DNA of 64,000 nt from Mycolicibacterium neoaurum ATCC 25795 (GTDB taxonomy: Bacteria > Actinomycetota > Actinomycetes > Mycobacteriales > Mycobacteriaceae), in assembly GCF_000691525.1 (NCBI RefSeq), contig NZ_JMDW01000015.1, positions 62,001-126,000 on the forward strand, read 5' to 3'. Below are positions 49,825 to 58,376 of this stretch, piece by piece (the stretch's first letter is position 1; every line of letters starts with the position of its first letter). The translations under genes were made by a program, and so were the position numbers. A model generated the notes under the pieces. The model was not told the origin of the DNA. It made no database searches and worked only from the letters and a program-made list of their open reading frames with translations.

Positions 49825-52203
49825 GTGACTTCGAGCGCGCCCGTGATCCGTACCGTAAATGCCCGTCTCGCTGAGGAACTGGCGGTTGCCGAACGCCAGG
49901 TTGCGGCCGCCGTGCATCTGCTCGACGAGGGGGCCACGGTCCCGTTCATCGCGCGGTACCGCAAGGAGGTGACCGGCAGCCTCGACGATGGTCAGCTGCG
50001 CACCCTTGAGGAGCGGTTGGCATACCTGCGTGAACTCGACCAGCGCCGCGACGCCGTGCTCGCTTCCATCGAGGAGCAGGGCAAGCTGACCGACGAGCTG
50101 AGGAACGCGCTGCTGACGGCGGAGACCAAGGCCCGCATCGAGGACATCTATCTGCCCTACAAGCCGAAGCGGCGGACCAAGGCGCAGATCGCGCGCGAGG
50201 CCGGGCTGGAGCCCCTGGCCGACCGTCTGCTCGCGGACCCGACGCTGGTACCGGACGAGGCAGCCGCCGAATTCGTGGGGGAGCAGGTCGCCGACACCGC
50301 CGCGGCCCTCGACGGGGCACGGCACATCCTGATCGAGCGGGCGGCCGAGGACGCCGAACTGGTCGGTGACGTGCGCACCAAGTTCTGGGCCGACGGCACG
50401 CTGCGGACCGCGCCGTGGTCTGACGAGGTCGTGAAGAGCCCGGCCGCACAGAAGTTCCGCGACTACTTCGAGTTCTCCGAACCGCTGGAGAAGATGCCGT
50501 CGCACCGGGTGCTCGCGGTGTTGCGTGGTGAGAAGGAGCAGGTCCTCGCGGTGAACTTCGACGGCGGTGCCGACGAGATTTACCAGGCGCGGGTCGCCCA
50601 GAGCCTCGGCGTCGACCTGGCCGCGGCGGGCCCGGCCACCCAGTGGCTGGCCACCACCGTGCGGCTGGCCTGGCGGACCAAGCTGATGATCTCGGCGGCG
50701 GTGGACGCTCGCATCCGGTTGCGCCAGCGCGCCGAGGCCGATGCCGTCGCGGTGTTCGCCCGTAACCTGAAGGATCTGCTGCTGGCCGCGCCTGCCGGGA
50801 CGCGCACCACGCTGGGGCTCGACCCGGGATTCCGGACCGGGGTCAAGGTCGCCGTGGTCGACGGCACCGGCAAGGTGGTCGACACCTGCGCGATCTTTCC
50901 GCACCAGCCGCAGAAGCAATGGGATTCCGCCAAGGCCACACTGGCCGCACTGGTCGCCCGCCACGGTGTCGAGCTGATCGCGGTCGGCAACGGCACGGCC
51001 TCCCGGGAGACCGACGCGCTGGCCGCCGAACTGATCGCCGATATCCGTGCCGCCGGGGGTCCCGCACCGGTGAAAGCAATGGTCAGCGAGGCCGGTGCCT
51101 CGGTGTACTCGGCGTCTGCCTACGCGGCGCACGAACTGCCACAACTGGATGTGACGCTGCGCGGGGCGGTGTCCATCGCGCGCCGACTACAGGATCCGCT
51201 GGCCGAACTGGTCAAAATCGAACCGAAGTCGATCGGTGTCGGCCAGTATCAGCACGATGTCACGCCGGGCACCCTGGCCCGCAGTCTCGACGCGGTGGTC
51301 GAGGATGCGGTCAACGCTGTCGGCGTCGACCTCAACACGGCGTCGGTGCCGCTGTTGGCGCGGGTCTCCGGAGTCACCGACACCTTGGCCGAGGCCATCG
51401 TGGCCCATCGGGAGAGCACCGGCCCATTTCGCAGCCGCAGCGCGCTGCTGAAGGTTCCGAGGCTGGGGCCCAAAGCTTTTGAACAGTGCGCGGGGTTCCT
51501 GCGGATCACCGGCGGTGACGATCCACTGGATGCCTCCGGGGTGCACCCGGAGTCCTATCCCGTGGTGCGGCGCATCCTGGACCGGTCCAACATCACGTTG
51601 GCCGAGTTGATCGGCAACGAGCGCGTGCTGCGCGCCCTCGCGCCGACAGATTTCGCCGACGAGCGGTTCGGCGTGCCGACCGTCACCGACATCCTCTCCG
51701 AACTGGAGAAGCCCGGGCGCGATCCGCGCCCGGCATTCTCCACCGCGACCTTTGCCGCCGGTGTCGAGAAGGTCGCCGATCTGAAGGCCGGGATGGTGCT
51801 CGAGGGCGTGGTCACCAACGTGGCGGCGTTCGGCGCCTTCGTGGACGTGGGCGTGCACCAGGATGGGCTGGTGCACGTCTCTGCGATGTCGGACCGATTC
51901 GTCTCCGATCCCCACGAGGTCGTCAAATCCGGACAGGTGGTGCGGGTCAAGGTCGTCGATGTCGACGTCGACCGGCAGCGGATCGGGTTGTCACTACGAC
52001 TCGATGACGAGCCCGCTCGCGGCGGTGACCGCGGGTCCGGTAAGGGTGGGCAGGGTCGGCAGAACCACGGCACCCAGCAGCGCGGCGGTCAACAGCGAGA
52101 TCCGCAGCGAAAGCCCAACCGCGGGAACAACTCCGGCCGCCGTGATTCTGCTCCGTCGGGATCGATGGCGGATGCATTGCGCAATGCGGGCTTCGGTCGG
52201 TAG
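49825..52203 (+). CDS. tex: Tex-family RNA-binding transcription accessory protein
   Basis: 792 residues. The order of Tex domains is intact: N-terminal helix bundle (LLDEGATVPFIARYRKEVTG), a YqgF/RNaseH-like domain (TLGLDPGFRTGVKVAVVDGT), a helix-hairpin-helix region (VGVDLNTASVPLLARVSGVT) and a C-terminal S1 RNA-binding domain (LKAGMVLEGVVTNVAAFGAF). The last ~55 residues are a basic Gly/Arg/Gln-rich tail. Tex binds single-stranded RNA and transcribing complexes. The GTG at 49825 opens the frame; a small YdeI-like gene follows 21 bases later. Confidence 0.94.
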   Translation: MTSSAPVIRTVNARLAEELAVAERQVAAAVHLLDEGATVPFIARYRKEVTGSLDDGQLRTLEERLAYLRELDQRRDAVLASIEEQGKLTDELRNALLTAETKARIEDIYLPYKPKRRTKAQIAREAGLEPLADRLLADPTLVPDEAAAEFVGEQVADTAAALDGARHILIERAAEDAELVGDVRTKFWADGTLRTAPWSDEVVKSPAAQKFRDYFEFSEPLEKMPSHRVLAVLRGEKEQVLAVNFDGGADEIYQARVAQSLGVDLAAAGPATQWLATTVRLAWRTKLMISAAVDARIRLRQRAEADAVAVFARNLKDLLLAAPAGTRTTLGLDPGFRTGVKVAVVDGTGKVVDTCAIFPHQPQKQWDSAKATLAALVARHGVELIAVGNGTASRETDALAAELIADIRAAGGPAPVKAMVSEAGASVYSASAYAAHELPQLDVTLRGAVSIARRLQDPLAELVKIEPKSIGVGQYQHDVTPGTLARSLDAVVEDAVNAVGVDLNTASVPLLARVSGVTDTLAEAIVAHRESTGPFRSRSALLKVPRLGPKAFEQCAGFLRITGGDDPLDASGVHPESYPVVRRILDRSNITLAELIGNERVLRALAPTDFADERFGVPTVTDILSELEKPGRDPRPAFSTATFAAGVEKVADLKAGMVLEGVVTNVAAFGAFVDVGVHQDGLVHVSAMSDRFVSDPHEVVKSGQVVRVKVVDVDVDRQRIGLSLRLDDEPARGGDRGSGKGGQGRQNHGTQQRGGQQRDPQRKPNRGNNSGRRDSAPSGSMADALRNAGFGR

Positions 52204-52224
52204 CCCTCGGGCTATATTGCCGGA

Positions 52225-52494
52225 ATGGCAGAACAGCAGGTCCCCGGCGGGGTGGTGCATCCGCTGCCCGCCGATCTCCGTTCTGCGTTGATGGGAAACG
52301 GCACCGCGCTGGCGGCGTGGAAGGACATCACGCCGCTGGCGCGCAACGAGTTCATCTGTTGGGTCGAGGACGCGAAACAGGACACGACGCGGGAGCGCCG
52401 GATCCGGCGTACGCAGGAGGAGCTCGAGGAGGGTAAGCGGCGACCGTGCTGCTGGCCGGGCTGCAAGCATCGCGAGCGCACCGGCAGGGCCTGA
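52225..52494 (+). CDS. YdeI/OmdA-type small protein
   Basis: 89 residues. PLPADLRSALMGNGTALAAW, NEFICWVEDAKQDTTRERRI and RTQEELEEGKRRPCCWPGC match the C-terminal bacteriocin-protection (OmdA/YdeI) domain used as a small stand-alone protein in actinobacteria. The family is linked to cold shock and peptide stress by weak evidence only. It ends one base before the convergent MceA-like gene. Confidence 0.78.
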   Translation: MAEQQVPGGVVHPLPADLRSALMGNGTALAAWKDITPLARNEFICWVEDAKQDTTRERRIRRTQEELEEGKRRPCCWPGCKHRERTGRA

Positions 52495-53739
52495 TCAGGG
52501 GTTGATGGTGTCCTCGCCGACCTGACGTCCCCAGACGTATTCGTTCATGATCGGCTGTCCGAGCTCGAAGTGGTTGTAAGGGGCGATGCTGGCGCCGGTG
52601 TCCATCACCAGATACGGCATCGGCCACAGGTCCCGGGTGATCGGCTGCCAACAACCGGGCCGGCCGCCCGGTCCACCGCGGGCGTTGACGCGCGGCAGGT
52701 TGTCCGGGAACACGTAGCGATTTCCGGCACCCACCAGCTGGTCGCGCAGCACCAGGGAGTAACCGTTGCCGCCGAGCATATCCGCGTACTTCGGTGCCAC
52801 GTTGTGGTAGTTGCGCAGGCTGCACAACAACTGCGGACTGTAGTAGTCCAGCAGCGCGCTGGTCGGCAACAGGTCCTGGGCGCCGCGGACCAGGTAGGGG
52901 CCACCGCGTTCGAGAACATCGGCGGCGTTGTTCCCGAACCCGACCGCCGACAGCAGCGCCGCGTCCACCGCACCCCGCTGATCGTTCATTGCTCGCGCGG
53001 TGATGGCACCGTTGTCCAGGCCGTCGAAGAGATCGGGCGCGGCGTCGGCATAGGTGTCCGACAATGCGATCAACCCGGAGACGTCACGACGGATCTGCGG
53101 CATACGCGCGTTGAGCTCACCGAGAATGTCGTTGCCGTCCACCAATGACCGACCGAACTTGTCTCCCAATCCATTCAAGGCCTGGGCGGTGGCGGTCAGA
53201 GTCTGGTTGAGCTTCACCGGATCTATCTGCTGGGCGATACCCATGATGGTCTCGAACACGGTGTTGAATTCGGTGGTGGTCGCCGATGCGTTGATCACCG
53301 CACCGGGTTCGAGTCGGTCGGGTGAGGGATCGGCCGGCGAGAGCAGCGAGATGTACTTGTTGCCGAACACGGTCGTTGCCCGTAGCTGCGCGTCCACATT
53401 GGACGGAATCAACTGCAGATATTGCGGTTTGACATCCAACAGCAGCTTGGCCCGGACATCGTCACCCTCGGTCACCACACCGGCGGATGTCAGCCTGCCG
53501 ATCGGGACACCGTTGAACGTCACCTTCGAACCCGGATCCATCGACAGCCCGGCGCGTTCGGCCATGATCACCAGTGGCACAACGTCTTCGAGGTAGCCAC
53601 GGAACTGCACCCACGTCAGGCCGAACACCAGCACGACGATCAGAAGTAGGATCGCACCAGCCGCCCGGTACGGCGGTTCCTTGGGGTCGTTGGTGGGCCC
53701 CTCGTCGACCGATTCGGTGGCATCGGCCCCAGGCGCCAT
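52495..53739 (-). CDS. MceA-like lipid-transport protein, stand-alone
   Basis: About 414 residues. A short disordered N terminus and one membrane helix (AAGAILLLIVVLVFGLTWVQ) precede the MCE (MlaD) domain (VPLVIMAERAGLSMDPGSKV, then ATTVFGNKYISLLSPAD). A long helical region forms the channel wall, and the C terminus (WQPITRDLWPMPYLVMDTGA, ASIAPYNHFELGQPIMNEYV) is that of MceA rather than B-F. MceA normally sits in an operon with yrbEA/B and mceB-F; none are near, so this is an orphan subunit that could swap into another Mce complex. The Met at 53739 is preferred over 53808. Confidence 0.87.
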   Translation of the reverse strand: MAPGADATESVDEGPTNDPKEPPYRAAGAILLLIVVLVFGLTWVQFRGYLEDVVPLVIMAERAGLSMDPGSKVTFNGVPIGRLTSAGVVTEGDDVRAKLLLDVKPQYLQLIPSNVDAQLRATTVFGNKYISLLSPADPSPDRLEPGAVINASATTTEFNTVFETIMGIAQQIDPVKLNQTLTATAQALNGLGDKFGRSLVDGNDILGELNARMPQIRRDVSGLIALSDTYADAAPDLFDGLDNGAITARAMNDQRGAVDAALLSAVGFGNNAADVLERGGPYLVRGAQDLLPTSALLDYYSPQLLCSLRNYHNVAPKYADMLGGNGYSLVLRDQLVGAGNRYVFPDNLPRVNARGGPGGRPGCWQPITRDLWPMPYLVMDTGASIAPYNHFELGQPIMNEYVWGRQVGEDTINP

Positions 53740-53844
53740 GATCACCGGCCAATTGCACCACAGCGCAACGGATTCAGGATCATCACCGGGCTGTGACGCC
53801 CATGTCACCGACCGCCCGTTGTGACGGCGGTTACAAACGAGCGG

Positions 53845-55002
53845 CTACAGGCCCATGTCCTTGGCGATGATCATCTTCATCACCTCGCTGGTTCCGCCGT
53901 AGATCCGGCTGACCCGGTTGTCGGCGTAGAGGCGGGCGATCGGGTACTCGTTGATATAGCCGTAACCCCCATGCAGCTGGAGACAGCGGTCGATGACCTT
54001 GGATGCCAGGTCGGTGCAGAACAGTTTGGCCGCTGCCGCATCGGCGGGTGTCAGTTCGTCGGCATCGTGGGCGTTCATCGCGCGGTCGACGACCGCCTCC
54101 ATGGCATCGACATCGGCCTTGCAGGCGGCCAGTTCGAATTTCGTGTTCTGGAACGCCGCGACCGGCTTGCCGAAGACCGTGCGGTCCTTGGTGTACTGCG
54201 CCGCGAAGCGCACGGCGGCCGCCGCCTGGGCGTAGGACCCGACGGCGATGGCCAGCCGCTCGCGCGGAAGGTTGCGGCCGAGATAGGAGAAGCCCATGTT
54301 GACCTCGCCGAGCACGTCCTCGGCGGGCACGATCACATCGGTGAAGTTGAGTTCGGCGGTGTCGGAGGTGCGCAGGCCCAACTTGTCCAGCTTGCGTCCG
54401 ACGGTGTAACCGGCCGATGTGGTGTCCACGACCAGCAGCGAGATGCCGAACCGGCGGTCGTCGTCGCGTGGGGCGGCGGTGCGGGCGCACACGATGACGC
54501 GGTCGGCGTGCACGCCGCCGGTGATGAAGGTCTTGGATCCGTTCAGCACGTAGTGCGTACCGTCTCCGGAAGGCTTTGCGGTGGTGCGCATCCCGGCCAG
54601 ATCAGAGCCGGTACCCGGTTCGGTCATCGCGATGGCGAACATGGTCTCGCCGGACATCATGCCCGGGAACCAGCGCTGCTTCTGCTCCTCGGTCGCCAGT
54701 TCCTTCAGATAGGGCAGGCACAACCCGATGTGGACGCTGGAACCGCCGAAGGACACCGCCGCGCGGGAGCACTCCTCGGTGATGATGGCCTGGAACTTGT
54801 AGGAGTCGATGCCGGATCCGCCGTACTCGGTGGGGATCTCGATGCCGAACAGGCCCAGCTCGCCGAGCTTGTAGTAGAAGTCGCGAGGGGCGATGCCGTC
54901 CTCGAACCACTTGTCGTACACCGGCACGACCTCGGACTCGATGAACGCCCGGATCATCGCGCGAAAGTCCTCATGTTCCTGGGTGTAGACGTCCCTGCGC
55001 AT
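53845..55002 (-). CDS. Acyl-CoA dehydrogenase (FadE-like), helix-G base type
   Basis: 385 residues. FAD site IAMTEPGTGSDLAGMRTTAK and helical C-terminal domain RTVFGKPVAAFQNTKFELAA are intact. Where short-chain enzymes have their catalytic Glu (YEGT), this one has RIYGGTSEVM; instead Glu248 in RNLPRERLAIA stands where isovaleryl-CoA and long-chain dehydrogenases keep theirs. So it is a different subtype from the one at 132-1295, probably active on branched or long substrates (inference). It is divergent from the TetR gene, its likely regulator. Confidence 0.92.
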   Translation of the reverse strand: MRRDVYTQEHEDFRAMIRAFIESEVVPVYDKWFEDGIAPRDFYYKLGELGLFGIEIPTEYGGSGIDSYKFQAIITEECSRAAVSFGGSSVHIGLCLPYLKELATEEQKQRWFPGMMSGETMFAIAMTEPGTGSDLAGMRTTAKPSGDGTHYVLNGSKTFITGGVHADRVIVCARTAAPRDDDRRFGISLLVVDTTSAGYTVGRKLDKLGLRTSDTAELNFTDVIVPAEDVLGEVNMGFSYLGRNLPRERLAIAVGSYAQAAAAVRFAAQYTKDRTVFGKPVAAFQNTKFELAACKADVDAMEAVVDRAMNAHDADELTPADAAAAKLFCTDLASKVIDRCLQLHGGYGYINEYPIARLYADNRVSRIYGGTSEVMKMIIAKDMGL

Positions 55003-55028
55003 CGCTACCTTCCTAGTTTGTGAACAGC

Positions 55029-55058
55029 GTTAGCCAATGATTGCCACTATAAGCTAAC
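55029..55058. promoter_or_regulatory. Candidate TetR operator between fadE-like and tetR-like genes
   Basis: GTTAGC (55029-55034) is inverted as GCTAAC (55053-55058) across 18 bases in the 72-base divergent gap. Two partial direct copies of the half-site with CCAA ends (gcGTTaGCCAA and tcGTTcGCCAA) flank the region. The gap must hold both promoters, so this repeat is a reasonable operator for the neighbouring TetR protein. Confidence 0.45.
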
Positions 55059-55074
55059 ATCGTTCGCCAAAGCA

Positions 55075-55728
55075 ATGAAGGAGCTCATGGTGGCCAGGCC
55101 GCGCATTCTCAGCCGCGAACGAATACGCGACAGCGCGCTCGACATCATCGACAGGGACGGCCTGGATGGATTGTCCATGCGCAATCTGGCCGCCGGTCTC
55201 GGAGTGCAGGCCGCCTCGCTCTACAAGCACTACCCGACCAAGACCGAGGTGCTCGACGAGATCGCCGGCATGGTGGTGAGCGTCGTCGACACCTCCGCCT
55301 TCGACGCTGATGAAGCATGGGAGGTGGCGCTGGCCGACTGGGCGCGCTCATACCGGTCGGCGCTGGCCGCCCATCCCAATCTGGTGCCGTTCCTGGCACT
55401 GGGGCTCCGGCACCGCGACGAAAGTCTGCGCATCGCCAACGCAGTGCACGGCGGGCTGGTGCGGGCCGGGTGGCCGCCCCGTGAGGCCACCATGATCGGC
55501 GCGGCGACCCGGTCATTGGTGCTCGGGTCGACGATCGGGTCGTTCTCGCGCGGTTTCGCCGATGATGCGCAGATCTACCGGGATCGTTATCCACACATGC
55601 AGCAGGCCCACCGGCTGCCCGCCATGGCCGACGAGATCGACCAGGCCAGTTTCGATCTCGCGCTCACCTCGTTCATCGGCGGATTGCAGGCCCGATTCGC
55701 CGCCGTCGGTCGTCCTGCCGGAGTCTGA
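55075..55728 (+). CDS. TetR-family regulator, likely repressor of the fadE-like gene
   Basis: 217 residues. Helix-turn-helix: LSRERIRDSALDIIDRDGLD, then GLSMRNLAAGLGVQAASLYK and HYPTKTEVLDEIAG. The C-terminal half is a helical ligand pocket typical of actinobacterial TetR proteins (AWEVALADWARSYRSALAAH). The start is at 55075 or at the Met at 55087 (MVARPRI). It is divergent from the acyl-CoA dehydrogenase with an inverted repeat between them, so acyl-CoA control of that gene is likely. Confidence 0.9.
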   Translation: MKELMVARPRILSRERIRDSALDIIDRDGLDGLSMRNLAAGLGVQAASLYKHYPTKTEVLDEIAGMVVSVVDTSAFDADEAWEVALADWARSYRSALAAHPNLVPFLALGLRHRDESLRIANAVHGGLVRAGWPPREATMIGAATRSLVLGSTIGSFSRGFADDAQIYRDRYPHMQQAHRLPAMADEIDQASFDLALTSFIGGLQARFAAVGRPAGV

Positions 55729-55805
55729 ATCATCCCGCCGTACCGCCGCAACGCGTCGGCCTGTCGACGTACGCTGACCGAGATGCGTGGCACCGGGAAG
55801 CGGAC

Positions 55806-56174
55806 ATGACCGAAGCCGAAGACGAGCGGGTGGATGCGGAACCGGATTACCGGTTCACCCTCGCCAACGAGCGGACGTTCCTGGCGTGGATCCGCACCGC
55901 GCTGGCCCTCATTGCCGGCGGTATCGCGGTCGTCCAGTTCGTACCCTCTTTCGGTATCGCCGGCGTGCGGCACGGTTTGAGCATCGCGTTGACCGGTGGC
56001 GGGGGAGTCCTGGCCGCGTTGGCGGTATGGCGCTGGCGTCGCGTACAAGACGCCATGCGACGCGATGCGGATCTACCGCCCACGCTGATCCCGACCCTGC
56101 TCGGGATGGCGATTTTCGCCATCACCGTGGCCGTGCTCATCATCTTGGTCGTCTGGCCGCCGGGCGGTCGGTAG
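55806..56174 (+). CDS. DUF202 membrane protein (YidH-like), first of a tandem pair
   Basis: 122 residues with three membrane helices. The family motif RFTLANERTFLAWIRTALALIAGGIAVV is clear, followed by a middle helix ending AVWRWRRV and a last helix, AIFAITVAVLIILVVW. Function unknown. It runs into a second DUF202 gene one base later; such tandem copies usually act together. Its upstream neighbour is the TetR gene. Confidence 0.85.
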   Translation: MTEAEDERVDAEPDYRFTLANERTFLAWIRTALALIAGGIAVVQFVPSFGIAGVRHGLSIALTGGGGVLAALAVWRWRRVQDAMRRDADLPPTLIPTLLGMAIFAITVAVLIILVVWPPGGR

Positions 56175-56175
56175 G

Positions 56176-56544
56176 ATGCCCCGGTCGCAGCCGCACAAAC
56201 CCGGTTTGCAGGCGGAGCGCACCTTATTATCCTGGGAGAGAAGCGCTTTGGGCTTCGTAGCCGGAGGGGCGCTGCTGATCATCCGTCAGCACGGACCGTT
56301 CGGGCCCGGTCGTGCGCTACTGGCAGTGATCGCCACGTGCCTGGCGTTGAGTGTGCTCATCGTCGGCTGGCGACGTTCGAGGCTGCTCAACCAGCCCGGT
56401 GCAGGGCATACGCGGGTGCCTGCGCCGGATGCGGAGGTGCTCTGGATCGGTACCGCGACCGTGGTTTTTGCGATCGTCATCGTCGGCGCGCTCGTCGCGT
56501 CGGCGATCTTCGGTCAGGCGCCCGGCATCACGCCAACGCCATGA
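56176..56544 (+). CDS. DUF202 membrane protein, second of a tandem pair
   Basis: 122 residues with three membrane helices. The DUF202 motif reads GLQAERTLLSWERSALGFVA, then GGALLII. It is diverged from its neighbour at 55806 (no more than the motif is shared), so the pair is old rather than a fresh duplication. Its 3-prime end overlaps the convergent CstR-like gene by 17 bases, so the two transcripts are antisense to each other at their tails. Confidence 0.82.
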   Translation: MPRSQPHKPGLQAERTLLSWERSALGFVAGGALLIIRQHGPFGPGRALLAVIATCLALSVLIVGWRRSRLLNQPGAGHTRVPAPDAEVLWIGTATVVFAIVIVGALVASAIFGQAPGITPTP

Positions 56545-56797
56545 ACAGCTTCTCCAGCTCGGCTTCGGTCATCGGCCGCTGCCCGTCGGCCGTCTCGCCG
56601 GTCAGGCAGTCCCGCATACCCGTTGCGACGATCTTGAAGCCGGCCCGGTCCAGGGCCCGTGACACCGCGGCCAGCTGTGTCACCACGTCTTTGCAGTCGC
56701 GGCCCTGTTCGATCATCGAGATGACGCCGGCAAGTTGACCCTGCGCCCGGCGCAGCCGATTCAATACCGCTGTGATTGCTTCCTCGTCGCCCACCAT
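56528..56797 (-). CDS. CsoR/CstR-family repressor lacking the metal-site His
   Basis: 89 residues, the normal all-helical size. NRLRRAQGQLAGVISMIEQG, then RDCKDVVTQLAAVSRALDRA carries Cys35, and VATGMRDCL carries Cys64. Copper-sensing CsoR needs a His four residues before the second Cys; here it is Gly60. Two Cys with no His is the pattern of CstR, which senses sulfane sulfur by forming a Cys-Cys link. The Met at 56797 is preferred (AAAGGA upstream); an operator-like element lies 35 bases before it. Confidence 0.82.
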   Translation of the reverse strand: MVGDEEAITAVLNRLRRAQGQLAGVISMIEQGRDCKDVVTQLAAVSRALDRAGFKIVATGMRDCLTGETADGQRPMTEAELEKLFMALA

Positions 56798-56831
56798 GGC
56801 TGCTTCCTTTCGCTGTACCGAATAGCAATGG

Positions 56832-56845
56832 TACCGGCGGGGGTA
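56832..56845 (-). promoter_or_regulatory. CsoR/CstR-type operator
   Basis: On the minus strand the sequence reads TACCCCCGCCGGTA, a G/C tract with TACC/GGTA ends, the usual shape of CsoR-superfamily boxes. It lies 35 bases upstream of the repressor start, near the likely -10 position, so autorepression is the simplest reading. Confidence 0.5.
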
Positions 56846-57059
56846 TTCCCTCGGCGATGGATGAACTCTCGGTGAATTCACCACCCGGACCGGTGCTGGG
56901 TGGTGCGGCGTCGTGCCTGGTAACGCGTGCCGTCACGGCGACGATAACGAGTAGACAGCGCCGGAAACGGCGTTCTCACGAGATGCCGAGTCGAAGCGAG
57001 CAAACTAGGCTTCGTCGCGATCCGCAGCCGGGGGATGAGACAGGAGCAGAGGTCAGGGG

Positions 57060-58283
57060 TTGAGAACCGTACTCGGATTGTCGGTGACCACCAATGGTGT
57101 CGGCTGGGTTCTGGTCGATGCCACCGTGCCCACTGGGCGTCCCATCGATGACGACCGATTCGTGGTGCGACAACCCGAGGACCTCGTGCCGCGGTGTCTG
57201 GCCGCAGTCCGAGGAGCCGCCGGTATCGCTGCGGCGGCCGGCTATCGGGTCGGTGCGGTGGGTGTGTGTTGGAGTGCTGATCTGGAAGATCGGTCCGCCG
57301 ACCTGCTCGCGGCGTTGCGCGATGCCGGCTGGTCCGACGTTCGGCCGGTTCGGCAGATCACGCCCGCCGTATCCGAATTGGACGAGCTCACCGAGTCGGA
57401 CGCCGCCGAGGTTGCCGAGGACCTGTTCGCCGCCGCGCTCGAGGGGGACCTCTTCGATTGTGCCGACTGCGCCGGCCGTATCTCCGATTGTGACCCCGAG
57501 GTGATGCAAGGCCCTGCCTATCAGGCCGCACACCTGGTGTTGACCAACGCGGTGCCGACGCAGACCGGTCCACAGCAGGCGGAGCGCAGCACGCGGCTGC
57601 GCGCCCAGTTGGGTGGGCGGCTGTTGTCGTTGGCCGGCGCGGCCGCAGTGACCGCTGTGATCGCGTTGTTCGCCGTCGGTTCTCAGTTCGGTGGGTCCGA
57701 GGTGCCGGAGTCGGCGACCCTGGCCAACCGGGCCACCCTGTCGACACCGCAGACCTCGCCGGTCCTCGCTGCCCAGCCCCCGGCGGCCCAGCCGCTGGCC
57801 GCGCCCGCCGCTCCCGTTGCCCCGCAGGCCGCCCCGGTCGCGCAGGCGGCCCCCGTTCCGCAGGCCGCGCCTGTGGTGCAGGAGCCCGTCGCGGAGACCG
57901 TGCCCAGGGTGCAGTGGGTGCCGCCGGTCGTGCCGGACGCCGCCCCGGCGGTCGCCGAACCCCAGGTCGTCACCGAGCCGCAGGTCGTCACCGAACCCGA
58001 GATCGTCGCCGAAGGCGTGCCGCATGTCGCCGACCCGGCGGTCCCGCTGGCCGCACCCGGGCCGGACCCGCTGCTACCCGGCGCACCGCCGGCGCCAGCA
58101 CCGCCCGCGCCGTTCCCGCTGTTCGCACCGCCTGCCCCGGCACCTGCCGCACCGCTGCTGCCCGCGCCCGCGGCCCTGCCGGCACCCGAAGCAGCACCGG
58201 CGGCCGTGGCGCCCGTCGAGCCGCCCCCGCCACCGGCGCCCGCGCCGGTGCCGGTCAACCCGCTCTTCGGCGCGCTGCCCTGA
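57060..58283 (+). CDS. DUF7159-type mycobacterial protein with Pro/Ala-rich C terminus
   Basis: 407 residues. Residues 1-160 form a small globular domain (VLGLSVTTNGVGWVLVDATV, later DLFDCADCAGRISDCDP with three cysteines), matching the DUF7159 family. A membrane helix follows near 185-205 (LLSLAGAAAVTAVIALFAVG). The remaining ~190 residues are almost only Pro, Ala, Val and Glu (a direct repeat TEPQVVTEPQVVTEP is visible), probably a long disordered wall-spanning tail. TTG start. Function unknown. Confidence 0.7.
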   Translation: MRTVLGLSVTTNGVGWVLVDATVPTGRPIDDDRFVVRQPEDLVPRCLAAVRGAAGIAAAAGYRVGAVGVCWSADLEDRSADLLAALRDAGWSDVRPVRQITPAVSELDELTESDAAEVAEDLFAAALEGDLFDCADCAGRISDCDPEVMQGPAYQAAHLVLTNAVPTQTGPQQAERSTRLRAQLGGRLLSLAGAAAVTAVIALFAVGSQFGGSEVPESATLANRATLSTPQTSPVLAAQPPAAQPLAAPAAPVAPQAAPVAQAAPVPQAAPVVQEPVAETVPRVQWVPPVVPDAAPAVAEPQVVTEPQVVTEPEIVAEGVPHVADPAVPLAAPGPDPLLPGAPPAPAPPAPFPLFAPPAPAPAAPLLPAPAALPAPEAAPAAVAPVEPPPPPAPAPVPVNPLFGALP

Positions 58284-58376
58284 CCCGGACCACGCCGAAT
58301 CTGAGCTCGGTGCCGGCTTTACGCCGATTTCCCACCGACAACTACAGATTTGGCGGGATGGCGTCCACCCGGGACG

